Shown here: positions 55,591 to 64,000 of the stretch, one piece after another
Numbering within the stretch: position 1 is the stretch's first letter
Layout of the letters: the number at the start of each line of letters is the position of its first letter
Source of the DNA: Caprella mutica
Lineage: Eukaryota; Arthropoda; Malacostraca; Amphipoda; Caprellidae
Direction of reading: 5' to 3'
Length of the DNA stretch: 64,000 nt
NCBI GenBank assembly: GCA_947561585.1
Contig: CANNZV010001837.1
Location: 62,001-126,000 of the forward strand
Translations under genes and position numbers: made by a program
The notes under the pieces: generated by a model
Told to the model about the DNA's origin: nothing
The model's database searches: none
Seen by the model: the letters and a program-made list of their open reading frames with translations, nothing else

Positions 55591-56162
55591 AGTTTGAGCG
55601 AAAGCTACTCTATTCATTGTTAATTATGTTTTAACGAATTTTATAATGGTATTAAAATCTATATAAGAAAGAATAGCTCTAGCTCAGGGTTTCCCAAAGT
55701 AGTCTGCTGTGAATCTATGAACCAGAGGTAGGTTCGTGACATTTTCGACTATTTTCAGTACAGTAGAACTTATTGTTTTCGAAAAAATAAAGATTAAAAA
55801 AGTAATATTTTGTATATAGTGTTCATATGTTGGTACGTATATATAGTAGGTACCAACCTATGCGTTTGTTCTAATAAATAAACTTATTCAAAGCATTTTA
55901 AAAAGTTAATAATTATCAAAAGATTAATAAACAGTTAACAATCAATTAAATAATTCATTCTTCCTATTAATGATAGGTACTATACATGTATAATGTATAT
56001 ACTATAAACGAAGAGTAAATTAAACATAATTAAGAGATTATTTAGAAGTTTTAAACTACACACATACCAATGCAAATTATTAAACCTATTTAAAATTAAC
56101 GGTTACGGTATATAGATAGGTAGGTACCAATCTACTATTTTAGCCACTGGCTGTAGCGTTAA

Positions 56163-56337
56163 TTCCAAGTTATTGGTCGGTTCTACATTTTCGATCAAAT
56201 GAGAAAAATAAGTTTATACAATTTTACATATTAAATGGCTATTTTAATAAATTGAATTGAAAGGCCTAGCGTTTAAAATGGTAAATAATATAATTTTTTT
56301 TATGATCGTAAATGAAGAATTGTCCGATAACTTGGAA
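56163..56337. repeat. palindromic dispersed repeat P, copy 4
   Basis: The left arm TTCCAAGTTATTGGTCGGTT and the right arm, in reverse complement, TTCCAAGTTATCGGACAATT define the family ends best in this copy. Confidence 0.65.
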
Positions 56338-56854
56338 ATTACCATAGTCTCCTATGTAGGTACAGTGTTTTTTATTCTGAAATTAACCTCTTTACTTTCA
56401 AAGTGTTTAGTTAAGTCGAGTTTATAAGGTTGAATGGAGTTATAAACAAATATAAACCATATATTTTTATAACTTCAAAAGTATATGTAATATTCTCTTG
56501 ACTAAAACAGATGGATATATTATGTTTGTTTTATTAAATATACCTTATTCAAAGTATTCTGAACCAGTTAATAATTGTTAGAAGATTAACAATCAATTAA
56601 ATCATTGATTTAAATAATTAACAGTGAATTTAATCATTGAACAATTAATTTAATCATTAACTTAATCATTTAACAATCAATTAAATCATTTATTTACAAA
56701 TTTAAAAAAATAAACGACTTTTCTTTATACTTCCCTCAGTCGAGGTGGCAATAGGCGGGGAGAATTGCAGCGAGAGTGGAAATAATGTGTAATTTATGGT
56801 GCGCGTGAATACTGTTGCTTAAATAATGACCTCATCACGTAAAAATTACGGACT
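56338..56854. other. no gene seen
   Basis: AT-rich; a short run of AATCAATTTAATCATT-type repeats at 56,580-56,700. Confidence 0.4.
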
Positions 56855-56859
56855 GTAGT

Positions 56860-58172
56860 TGTCTAAAATATATAATTGAGTATGAATAATATTTTAAAAA
56901 TCATAACTCTCATAACTAAATATCTATAATTTATAAAGTAAATATATGAGCGAGGTCTTCCGAAGTTTTCACTAGCGGAAAGTTCTGAAGATATCGCTCA
57001 GAATTAACCTGTGTGCTACATAGCACAAACCTAGTCAGTATCGTTACAGTTACCTGAAGATAAACACACTCAGTGTAACTAACAGCCTCGTCTCCACTTT
57101 CCTGCTAATTGTGAACTGCAGTGGTGAATAATTTATCCCATAGTATGATCCGAACCAATCTCATTGCTAGTTCTTCTCATGCTACGAACCATTAGTATGG
57201 AGGAGTGAGAAACCTTTGGGATCCCGTGGATGGAAATGGATGAGGGATACCCTAGATGGCATTCAGATGTACTACGAATGGAGTAACTGATGCCAAGGAG
57301 CTATGACGGACGATTTTGACAACGGAGACTGGTAGATTTTTGGAGCGACTGGAAATGTCTATACCGTAAGTGTTAACTTTTGGGAGACTTCGCTCATTCT
57401 TATTAAAATTTCAGTGACCTCATAATTACTTTACAAATTCACTTTATCACGCTATTTTCCACAAAACACTGCTTTGTTAATAACTTATTATTACAATTTA
57501 TTACGATCTATTACAATTTATTACGATTTATTACAATTTATTACGATTTATTACAATTTATTACGATCTATTGATCTATTAAATAGTATTGATGATACTA
57601 TTTAATATCTAAACCTATTTAATATCTAAACCTATTTAATATCTAAACCTATTTAATATCTAAACCTATTTAATATCTAAACCTATTTTAATATCTAAAT
57701 CATTTAAACTCTTTAATTATTATTATAAACTCCTATTCACATTGTACAATAAAACTTCATGTTAACTAGTTCCAATATAAATTAGTGTTCCTCTCTATCT
57801 GTTTTCTATAGTAATATTAGGCATTTCATATTTTCTTTCTTTTATTCAGTGTCCTGTGGACGGTGTACAGACGTGTAGCTAATGCTGCCTAACTAGTGCG
57901 GCTACATATGTGCTATACTTCTATACGTGCGCTGGATGAAACAATTGGAGGCTGCCTTTTGGACATCTCCATAGCAATATATAGTTTAATCATTCATATT
58001 TGTTTTCCTCAAACCTTCCTCATACCTATATGCCATTTCATTTAAGTCATAACTAAACTAAATTTTTGTCAGTAGGAATTTTACACTCAAATTAACGAAA
58101 ATTCAAATTAACACTAAATTTATTTACGAAACTGAACTATTATTTTAATCACTCATATTAACGTTTTATAAA
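56860..58172 (+). repeat. 5' LTR, 1313 bp
   Basis: Begins TGTCTAAAATATATAATTG and ends TTTTATAAA rather than the usual CA. Contains TTACAATTTATTACGAT repeats and five TATTTAATATCTAAACC units, one more than the 3' LTR. Confidence 0.92.
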
Positions 58173-58192
58173 TGGTGGCCAGTATGGGGAAG
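58173..58192 (+). other. putative primer-binding site
   Basis: TGGTGGCCAGTATGGGG follows the LTR immediately and starts with the TGG expected opposite a tRNA CCA end. It resembles, with several mismatches, the complement of tRNA-Ile as I recall it. Confidence 0.5.
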
Positions 58193-58351
58193 CTGAAGTC
58201 GGTTTCCGTTGTTTCATTTGGTGTCTCGTCTTAGATCATAATCCTATCTAGTTTGCCGTCCGTCCGGGGTCCCTTGTATTTGTGTGTTATCTTATTTATT
58301 ACTATTCTAATAACTTTTCTCCCTTCTATTTCGTTCATTTTATTATATACG

Positions 58352-59254
58352 ATGGTTAGCGATTGTGAAGATCAAGGTGCTGGTGCAATTCCCAAGGAGC
58401 GTAAAGCTTCGAAATATAAGTTAGAAGGTGATATAACTTCTCTAATTAAAACTCAACAATATACTCGACAAAGAGTAACGCGTCTTTGTAACAAAATTGA
58501 AGCAGAGCTCGATAATCTCACTCAACATGATAGAGATTTGTATAACGAGAAATTGGTTGATTTGCGAAAGCAATTGAATAAAATGCATTCTGGGATAATT
58601 TCTAAAATGTTGGACGACGATATGAATGAAGTACTTATAGATGATGAAGTTAACATGCACGAAGAGCGCTATGACGATAGAATGAGGTCAATACTATTAC
58701 ATTTACAGTCCATTCAGAATAGTACCGAACAAAGTTTTGTAGCGGGAGGTACTCTATTGCCGGGAAACCCGCAATCTAATAGTACGCACGTGTTTAGTCC
58801 TCTTCCTAACTCAAAGCTAAGATTACCTGAAATTCCTTTTCCAAAGTTTAGTAATTCTGCTGGTGATGATTTTGAGAAATTCATTTTTAGTTTTGAATCT
58901 ATTATTGGGAAACATAATTTACCATCGTATGAAAAATTCATATATCTGCGAAACCAGTTATCTAAAGCTCCTAGGGTACTGGTAGATTCACTCGATGTAG
59001 ACGAACAAACTTACGAAGTTGCCAAATCTTTGCTAATCAAAGCCTTTTCATCAGATATTGTTAGGAAATTTTCCTCTATTAAGAAGCTTTCAGAGATTAA
59101 GATGTCAACTCATGGAGATCCTTATGATTTCATAGGAGAAATGAGGAATATTATTAACTTGTTTCGTAAATTAAATGTTGACATTGACACTATTCTAACA
59201 TATTTTATATGGAATGGCATGACAGAGAATTTTCAAAATCAATTAATTCAATAG
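58352..59254 (+). CDS. gag: Gag-like protein of the BEL/Pao derivative, about 300 aa
   Basis: The frame is open from 58,253, but only a TTG lies there; the first ATG is at 58,352 (MVSDCEDQGAGAIPK), which I take as the start. The N-terminal half is charged and probably coiled. The C-terminal half has LRLPEIPFPKFSNSAGDDFE, then FSFESIIGKHNLPSYEKFIY, the DUF1759 capsid-type pattern of BEL elements. It ends FIWNGMTENFQNQLIQ. The natural continuation of the family pattern (TNKPSLAQIEENVFEATERY) is in the next frame, so a -1 shift near the stop is needed to make a fused product. Confidence 0.8.
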   Translation: MVSDCEDQGAGAIPKERKASKYKLEGDITSLIKTQQYTRQRVTRLCNKIEAELDNLTQHDRDLYNEKLVDLRKQLNKMHSGIISKMLDDDMNEVLIDDEVNMHEERYDDRMRSILLHLQSIQNSTEQSFVAGGTLLPGNPQSNSTHVFSPLPNSKLRLPEIPFPKFSNSAGDDFEKFIFSFESIIGKHNLPSYEKFIYLRNQLSKAPRVLVDSLDVDEQTYEVAKSLLIKAFSSDIVRKFSSIKKLSEIKMSTHGDPYDFIGEMRNIINLFRKLNVDIDTILTYFIWNGMTENFQNQLIQ

Positions 59255-61524
59255 TAAATACTAATAAACCATCTCTAGCGCAGATTGAAGAGAATGTATT
59301 TGAAGCTACTGAGCGATATGTCAGACTCCACAAGAAAAGTAATTCAGCCGAATCAGGGAAAACTAATAATTGTGAAGCTACAAGCATGGCAATAAATGCC
59401 GAAAAGAAACTATACACTAAGTTCTGTTTGTTGTGTAAAACTGATAAGCGTGAATTCCAATCTCATTTTCTAAGCCGATGTGAAGTATTTGATACTGTGG
59501 ATAAGAAGATTAATAAACTTAAAGAATTAAAGGGCTGCACTAAATGCGCTTTATTATCTCATGTTACTGCTAAATGTCATTACAAATTTAATTCTCAGTG
59601 CAGGAATTGTAACGGTAGCCATATGTCATATTTATGTCAGAAGAGTTCTAATATTTCCCATCATTCAAACACTACTAATAACTTGAACTTCACCGAAACT
59701 TTATCGGTTGATAGTAGGGACTCTATTCTATTACCGACATTGACTATAAACATTGAAGAACAACTTAAAGTACGGGCACTTAAAGACGGAGGATCTCAAC
59801 GAAACTTTATATCAGAGTCTGTTGTAAAAGCACTAAAACTGCCCATTGTAGATAAAGTAAATATGAATATTCATGGATTTAATAGCACTAGCTCTCTTTC
59901 TACCGATATTGTTGAAATTAAATTTCCTTACGGGAATACTACTTTGTCAATTTGCGCAGTTGTGGTGCCTTCTATTAATATATCATTGCGCATTATGGGG
60001 CTTGATAAGTTGGTTAATTCTGTTGTTAATAAGGGTTATAAATTGGCAGATTCTATGTTAGATGCATGTTCTGCAGGTACTATTGGGAATATCGAGCTGA
60101 TTATCGGTGCCGAATCTGAACATTTGTTTAATCTAAATTATGTGTCTTTTGGAAAATCTTGCTATATATCTTCGCCTGTTGGAATTATGTTGACTGGTAG
60201 GATTACTGATTTGTTAGCTAACATTAAATTCTTGCCTGAAGCCGAGACGGTCTTACCTAATTGTTCATCAAGTGTCTTAAGCATTCAGTGTACCAATAAT
60301 GATATTTCAGCACCAATGCGGTCTCTTCCAGTGATGGATAATAATGGTGAAATTATTCCTCCTAATCTAGCTAAGGTTCAACCATTGTCTTATAAGAAAC
60401 TTCGAAAAACTTGTTACCATTCTGGTACAGAGTTTCTTACAGATAAAGTAACTAAACGCAAAGATATAGCGTCTGTAACATTACCCAATCCTCTCGCGAA
60501 GGGTACAGACGTAGTACCAGAAGCGGTATGTAATTCTTTTTTATGTTCGGATAACATTGTTCCTATTCATGTGGTACCATTGAATAAGTTTTCCAGTCTT
60601 AAGAAGTTGATTAGGGTTACTGCTTTGGTTTTGAAATTCGTTTCTATTTTGAGAAGTAAACTTTCTCGCAAACGATGTGAGAAAACTAATGAAGAGTTTC
60701 TTCAAACTAATTATTATGAACAGGCTTGTAATTTGATAATTGTTAGGGAACAAAATATTTGTTTTCCCGAAGTATTTGAATATTTCACTAATGCATTAAA
60801 GACATCTGCCCCTGATTTGGTAATGAAGTTTAATTTAGTGAAGGATGGTATGGGTTTAGTTAGGGTAAAGGGTAAATTATCTAACGATACTACTTCTCCT
60901 ATATTGTTACCTAAGAATAGTTTATTGACTGAACTTGTCGTTAGAGATGTACACTGTAAATTGAACCATAGTGGAGTGTATCCTGTTATGAAGGAATTGA
61001 AATCTAGTTATCGGGTTTTATGTTGTTTTCATACTGTTAAAAAAGTATTGAAACGATGCATTACATGCGTTAAATTTGAAAAGAAAGCTGTAAAGTTAAA
61101 TGAAAATAAATATCGTGACTTTAGAGTTTTTCCGTTTGATGGATGTAGATTAATTGATGTTTACCATTCTGATGTTTTGTCTAATCTTTTTGAACATTCC
61201 ACTAATAAGACAGACGGGTACAAAAAAGTGTCTCATCACAAACTTGGAGTGGGAGATATAGTATTGTTGAAGAATAAGTTTCTGGGACGTATTATTAGTA
61301 CTGATTTCAACACTTTTGGTGAGACTACAGCTTGGGTAATGAAAGGTAACTATAAAAGAGTTTGCCGCCACGCAACAGACCTCATCCCGCTGCTTCATGT
61401 CGGGGATAGCTCTGTTGGCAATGTGATGTCTGATCCAGACGAGGATGTACCTCCTACAAGACTTCCAAGGCGTGCTACTGTCGCTTGTAGAAAAGCAATC
61501 CAGAAAATGGCAACTGGAATGTGA
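59209..61524 (+). CDS. zinc-knuckle/protease/partial-integrase polyprotein, 771 aa
   Basis: This frame overlaps the Gag end by 46 bases. In order it has a zinc-knuckle region (C73-C91; C110-C123 as CX2CX4HX4C; C131-C143) and a DUF1758-type retropepsin with LKDGGSQRNFIS (about 191-202). A short linker follows where RT and RNase H should be, then FSSLKKLIRVTALVLKFVS (461-479) and the integrase zinc-binding residues H582, H587, C617 and C620. After about residue 640 the sequence jumps to the C-terminal domain (LGVGDIVLLKNKFLGRIIS). A normal BEL Pol would have about 700 more residues. No YxDD box and no DDE triad occur. The frame nevertheless has no stop, so the losses are in frame. The protease motif reads DGG rather than DSG/DTG, so activity is doubtful. 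Confidence 0.85.
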   Translation: MEWHDREFSKSINSIVNTNKPSLAQIEENVFEATERYVRLHKKSNSAESGKTNNCEATSMAINAEKKLYTKFCLLCKTDKREFQSHFLSRCEVFDTVDKKINKLKELKGCTKCALLSHVTAKCHYKFNSQCRNCNGSHMSYLCQKSSNISHHSNTTNNLNFTETLSVDSRDSILLPTLTINIEEQLKVRALKDGGSQRNFISESVVKALKLPIVDKVNMNIHGFNSTSSLSTDIVEIKFPYGNTTLSICAVVVPSINISLRIMGLDKLVNSVVNKGYKLADSMLDACSAGTIGNIELIIGAESEHLFNLNYVSFGKSCYISSPVGIMLTGRITDLLANIKFLPEAETVLPNCSSSVLSIQCTNNDISAPMRSLPVMDNNGEIIPPNLAKVQPLSYKKLRKTCYHSGTEFLTDKVTKRKDIASVTLPNPLAKGTDVVPEAVCNSFLCSDNIVPIHVVPLNKFSSLKKLIRVTALVLKFVSILRSKLSRKRCEKTNEEFLQTNYYEQACNLIIVREQNICFPEVFEYFTNALKTSAPDLVMKFNLVKDGMGLVRVKGKLSNDTTSPILLPKNSLLTELVVRDVHCKLNHSGVYPVMKELKSSYRVLCCFHTVKKVLKRCITCVKFEKKAVKLNENKYRDFRVFPFDGCRLIDVYHSDVLSNLFEHSTNKTDGYKKVSHHKLGVGDIVLLKNKFLGRIISTDFNTFGETTAWVMKGNYKRVCRHATDLIPLLHVGDSSVGNVMSDPDEDVPPTRLPRRATVACRKAIQKMATGM

Positions 61525-61796
61525 AATGAATATTTCATTTCACATATGTATATTGTATATAAGTTCTTGTATGAAATTATCATACAAGTCCTAATTTTTG
61601 TAAATATGTTCTGTTCTATGTTATTGTGTTCTATGGTTTTAAAATAATTATTTCCATGTATTAATGAATTTCAGTTTATTGAAATGATTTGCCTTCTTGT
61701 ATTGTACTTAATCAAATTTGAATTAATCTGCATATTTTTCTTCATTAAAATTCAAATTTTTGAGAATATTGTCTTTATTTAGAATAAAGACAACGT
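61525..61796 (+). other. 3' untranslated part of the BEL/Pao derivative
   Basis: AT-rich, no frame; begins with a short inverted repeat (AATATTTCATTTCACATATG against GAAATTATCATACAAG-type sequence) after the stop. Confidence 0.5.
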
Positions 61797-61807
61797 TTGT
61801 TGGGGAG
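61797..61807 (+). other. polypurine tract
   Basis: TTGTTGGGGAG lies directly before the 3' LTR; the GGGGAG/TGTC junction resembles that of the element at 22.9 kb. Confidence 0.7.
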
Positions 61808-63103
61808 TGTCTAAAATATATAATTGAGTATGAATAATATTTTAAAAATCATAACTCTCATAACTAAATATCTATAATTTATAAAGTAAATATATGAGCG
61901 AGGTCTTCCGAAGTTTTCACTAGCGGAAAGTTCTGAAGATATCGCTCAGAATTAACCTGTGTGCTACATAGCACAAACCTAGTCAGTATCGTTACAGTTA
62001 CCTGAAGATAAACACACTCAGTGTAACTAACAGCCTCGTCTCCACTTTCCTGCTAATTGTGAACTGCAGTGGTGAATAATTTATCCCATAGTATGATCCG
62101 AACCAATCTCATTGCTAGTTCTTCTCATGCTACGAACCATTAGTATGGAGGAGTGAGAAACCTTTGGGATCCCGTGGATGGAAATGGATGAGGGATACCC
62201 TAGATGGCATTCAGATGTACTACGAATGGAGTAACTGATGCCAAGGAGCTATGACGGACGATTTTGACAACGGAGACTGGTAGATTTTTGGAGCGACTGG
62301 AAATGTCTATACCGTAAGTGTTAACTTTTGGGAGACTTCGCTCATTCTTATTAAAATTTCAGTGACCTCATAATTACTTTACAAATTCACTTTATCACGC
62401 TATTTTCCACAAAACACTGCTTTGTTAATAACTTATTATTACAATTTATTACGATCTATTACAATTTATTACGATTTATTACAATTTATTACGATTTATT
62501 ACAATTTATTACGATCTATTGATCTATTAAATAGTATTGATGATACTATTTAATATCTAAACCTATTTAATATCTAAACCTATTTAATATCTAAACCTAT
62601 TTAATATCTAAACCTATTTTAATATCTAAATCATTTAAACTCTTTAATTATTATTATAAACTCCTATTCACATTGTACAATAAAACTTCATGTTAACTAG
62701 TTCCAATATAAATTAGTGTTCCTCTCTATCTGTTTTCTATAGTAATATTAGGCATTTCATATTTTCTTTCTTTTATTCAGTGTCCTGTGGACGGTGTACA
62801 GACGTGTAGCTAATGCTGCCTAACTAGTGCGGCTACATATGTGCTATACTTCTATACGTGCGCTGGATGAAACAATTGGAGGCTGCCTTTTGGACATCTC
62901 CATAGCAATATATAGTTTAATCATTCATATTTGTTTTCCTCAAACCTTCCTCATACCTATATGCCATTTCATTTAAGTCATAACTAAACTAAATTTTTGT
63001 CAGTAGGAATTTTACACTCAAATTAACGAAAATTCAAATTAACACTAAATTTATTTACGAAACTGAACTATTATTTTAATCACTCATATTAACGTTTTAT
63101 AAA
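61808..63103 (+). repeat. 3' LTR, 1296 bp
   Basis: Same start and end as the 5' LTR. It contains four instead of five TATTTAATATCTAAACC units; otherwise the offsets of all landmarks I compared agree. Confidence 0.92.
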
Positions 63104-63156
63104 GTAGTGTCTAGCAGCCAATTGCAGTCCTTGTGCGGTAATGAGTGCAAACACTA

Positions 63157-64000
63157 GTATTATTAATATTATTATTATTATTTAAAAAAGCTAGAGCGAA
63201 ATCTATAGGGAAAGAGAAAGCCCCACAAGTCACACAGACACCCGCAGTGATTCGCCAGCTGGTTAAAAGAAAGAGAGAGAGAGAGAAAAAAAAAGATAGC
63301 CAAGGTCAAGCCGAAAGGAATTTGATTTAAAAGCACCAACATTACCACCGGCAAACACATCATTGTTCAATGAGTTCCAAAGAAACACAGAAGCTGGAAT
63401 AATGGATCTAGAGAACTGTTTAATTCTGTATCGAATACTCTCAAAAGTACGAGCGTGACGACCTGCTGCGTAACGAGTATTACGCTGAGCGACATAAGGA
63501 GCAGGCATATAGGACAGATTGGATGCTCAGGTCTGTCAACAATCTTGTAGAGCATTGACATAGTTGCTACATCACGCCGGTGCCACAAGTCACATGAGAT
63601 TCCACCATCCATCATAAATGAAGCTTGAATTATAAAACACGGTCAAGTAGACGTAGATGACAATCTACTTCAGATCCCCAGACAGAGGAACAATACTCTA
63701 AAACTGGCAACACAAAACTTCTAAAGCATTGGACAAAAAGATCCCTATCTCCAAAAAATCTCCATGCCCGTCTCAAAATCCCTATCTTCTAGGAAGAAGA
63801 TGCTGCCACCCTCCGCAAATGGCCTTCGAATGTGCAACACAGGGAATACAGGCTGGATAGTGCGACTTCCAGAAGAAAAAACAATAGATTTTGTTTTATT
63901 ATAGGAAACACCATACCATTATCCATGCATCACCTGTTTCTACGTTCCACATCACAACACAGTGACTCAGATATCATAACCCTGTCAGAAGGCTTTTAAC
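63157..64000 (-). pseudogene. LINE ORF2 C-terminus, runs off the window
   Basis: Minus-strand frames give PVLEYCSSVWGSEVDCHLRL (about 63,660-63,710), then LWHRRDVATMSMLYKIVDRP (about 63,530-63,590) and FSRSIIPASVFLWNSLNNDV (about 63,350-63,410). This is the order of the C-terminal end of a non-LTR polymerase of the CR1/Jockey group. Stops and frame changes break it. An (AAT)n-like tail in element orientation lies at about 63,157-63,182. It differs from the LINEs at 8.5-14 kb. The upstream part lies beyond the window. Confidence 0.7.

Larger units (their letters stand above)
56860..63103 (+). mobile_element. non-autonomous BEL/Pao element lacking RT and integrase core, 6.2 kb
   Basis: LTRs at 56,860-58,172 and 61,808-63,103 bracket a PBS-like TGGTGGCC site, a Gag frame, a 771-codon frame and a TTGGGGAG polypurine tract. 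The TSD is GTAGT (56,855-56,859 and 63,104-63,108). At the landmarks I aligned, the LTRs differ only by one 17-bp repeat unit, so the insertion is recent. The long frame keeps zinc knuckles, protease, the integrase zinc-binding part and the integrase C-terminal domain, but RT, RNase H and the integrase DDE core are absent. It should depend on a related full-length element for replication. Confidence 0.9.

Noticed and set aside
58253..58351. Hydrophobic N-terminal extension of the second Gag as a signal peptide
   Set aside because: The extension begins with TTG and lies in the leader after the primer site; the first ATG is at 58,352, so it is probably untranslated.
59188..59254. Canonical -1 slippery heptamer in the Gag overlap
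   Set aside because: I checked the T-rich and A-rich runs in the proper frame and none fits the XXXYYYZ pattern, so programmed shifting is not supported by a motif.

Overview
The window is eukaryotic, AT-rich and dominated by transposable elements. It is most likely arthropod, probably insect. The evidence is BEL/Pao LTR retrotransposons, CR1/Jockey-type LINE fragments, hAT- and Harbinger-like MITEs, a C2H2 zinc-finger family with TGEKPF-type linkers, and a 101-bp intron with GT..AG ends. A primer-binding-site sequence also matches what I recall as the 3' end of insect tRNA-Tyr. I cannot name the species. I see no bacterial operon, rRNA, tRNA or CRISPR array.

Layout. 0-8.5 kb: an unidentified open frame at the left edge, then a 3.3-kb hAT-like foldback element with a perfect 8-bp target-site duplication (TSD). 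It holds two converging, decayed DDE-transposase copies and abuts a long 19-bp minisatellite, itself interrupted by a hAT MITE. 8.5-14.1 kb: several LINE 3' fragments (one 733-codon reverse-transcriptase ORF), a Harbinger-like MITE and a 137-bp hAT MITE. 13.8-34.4 kb: a large inverted duplication. Its arms carry paralogous C2H2 zinc-finger genes, one with 11 fingers and a nonsense codon, the other intact with 4 fingers. The right arm was later hit by a complete BEL/Pao element (22.1-29.8 kb) and a foldback-like element (30.5-31.6 kb); the left arm supplies the empty sites. Between the arms are a second foldback-like copy and a second 19-bp array.

34.4-48.5 kb: palindromic dispersed repeats, elements with CCCA-CAAAC-type ends, minisatellites with a solo-LTR-like insertion, a 24-bp GTGGGACAG array, a copia fragment split by an 819-bp hAT element, and a TTAA-flanked MITE. 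48.9-51.1 kb: splice-bounded exon-like blocks of a broken, unidentified gene. 53.0-54.0 kb: a CpG-rich 50-bp array. 54.1-56.4 kb: inverted-repeat elements. 56.9-63.1 kb: a second BEL/Pao element with near-identical LTRs whose long ORF has lost reverse transcriptase, RNase H and the integrase core. 63.2-64.0 kb: the 3' end of a LINE.

The main biological stories are three. First, the inverted duplication records zinc-finger array expansion and later insertions. Second, there is one apparently complete BEL/Pao element and one apparently non-autonomous, Gag/protease-retaining one; in both, translation is interrupted just before the zinc-knuckle region. Third, minisatellites sit repeatedly with the same flanking modules, which suggests they travel as parts of mobile units.
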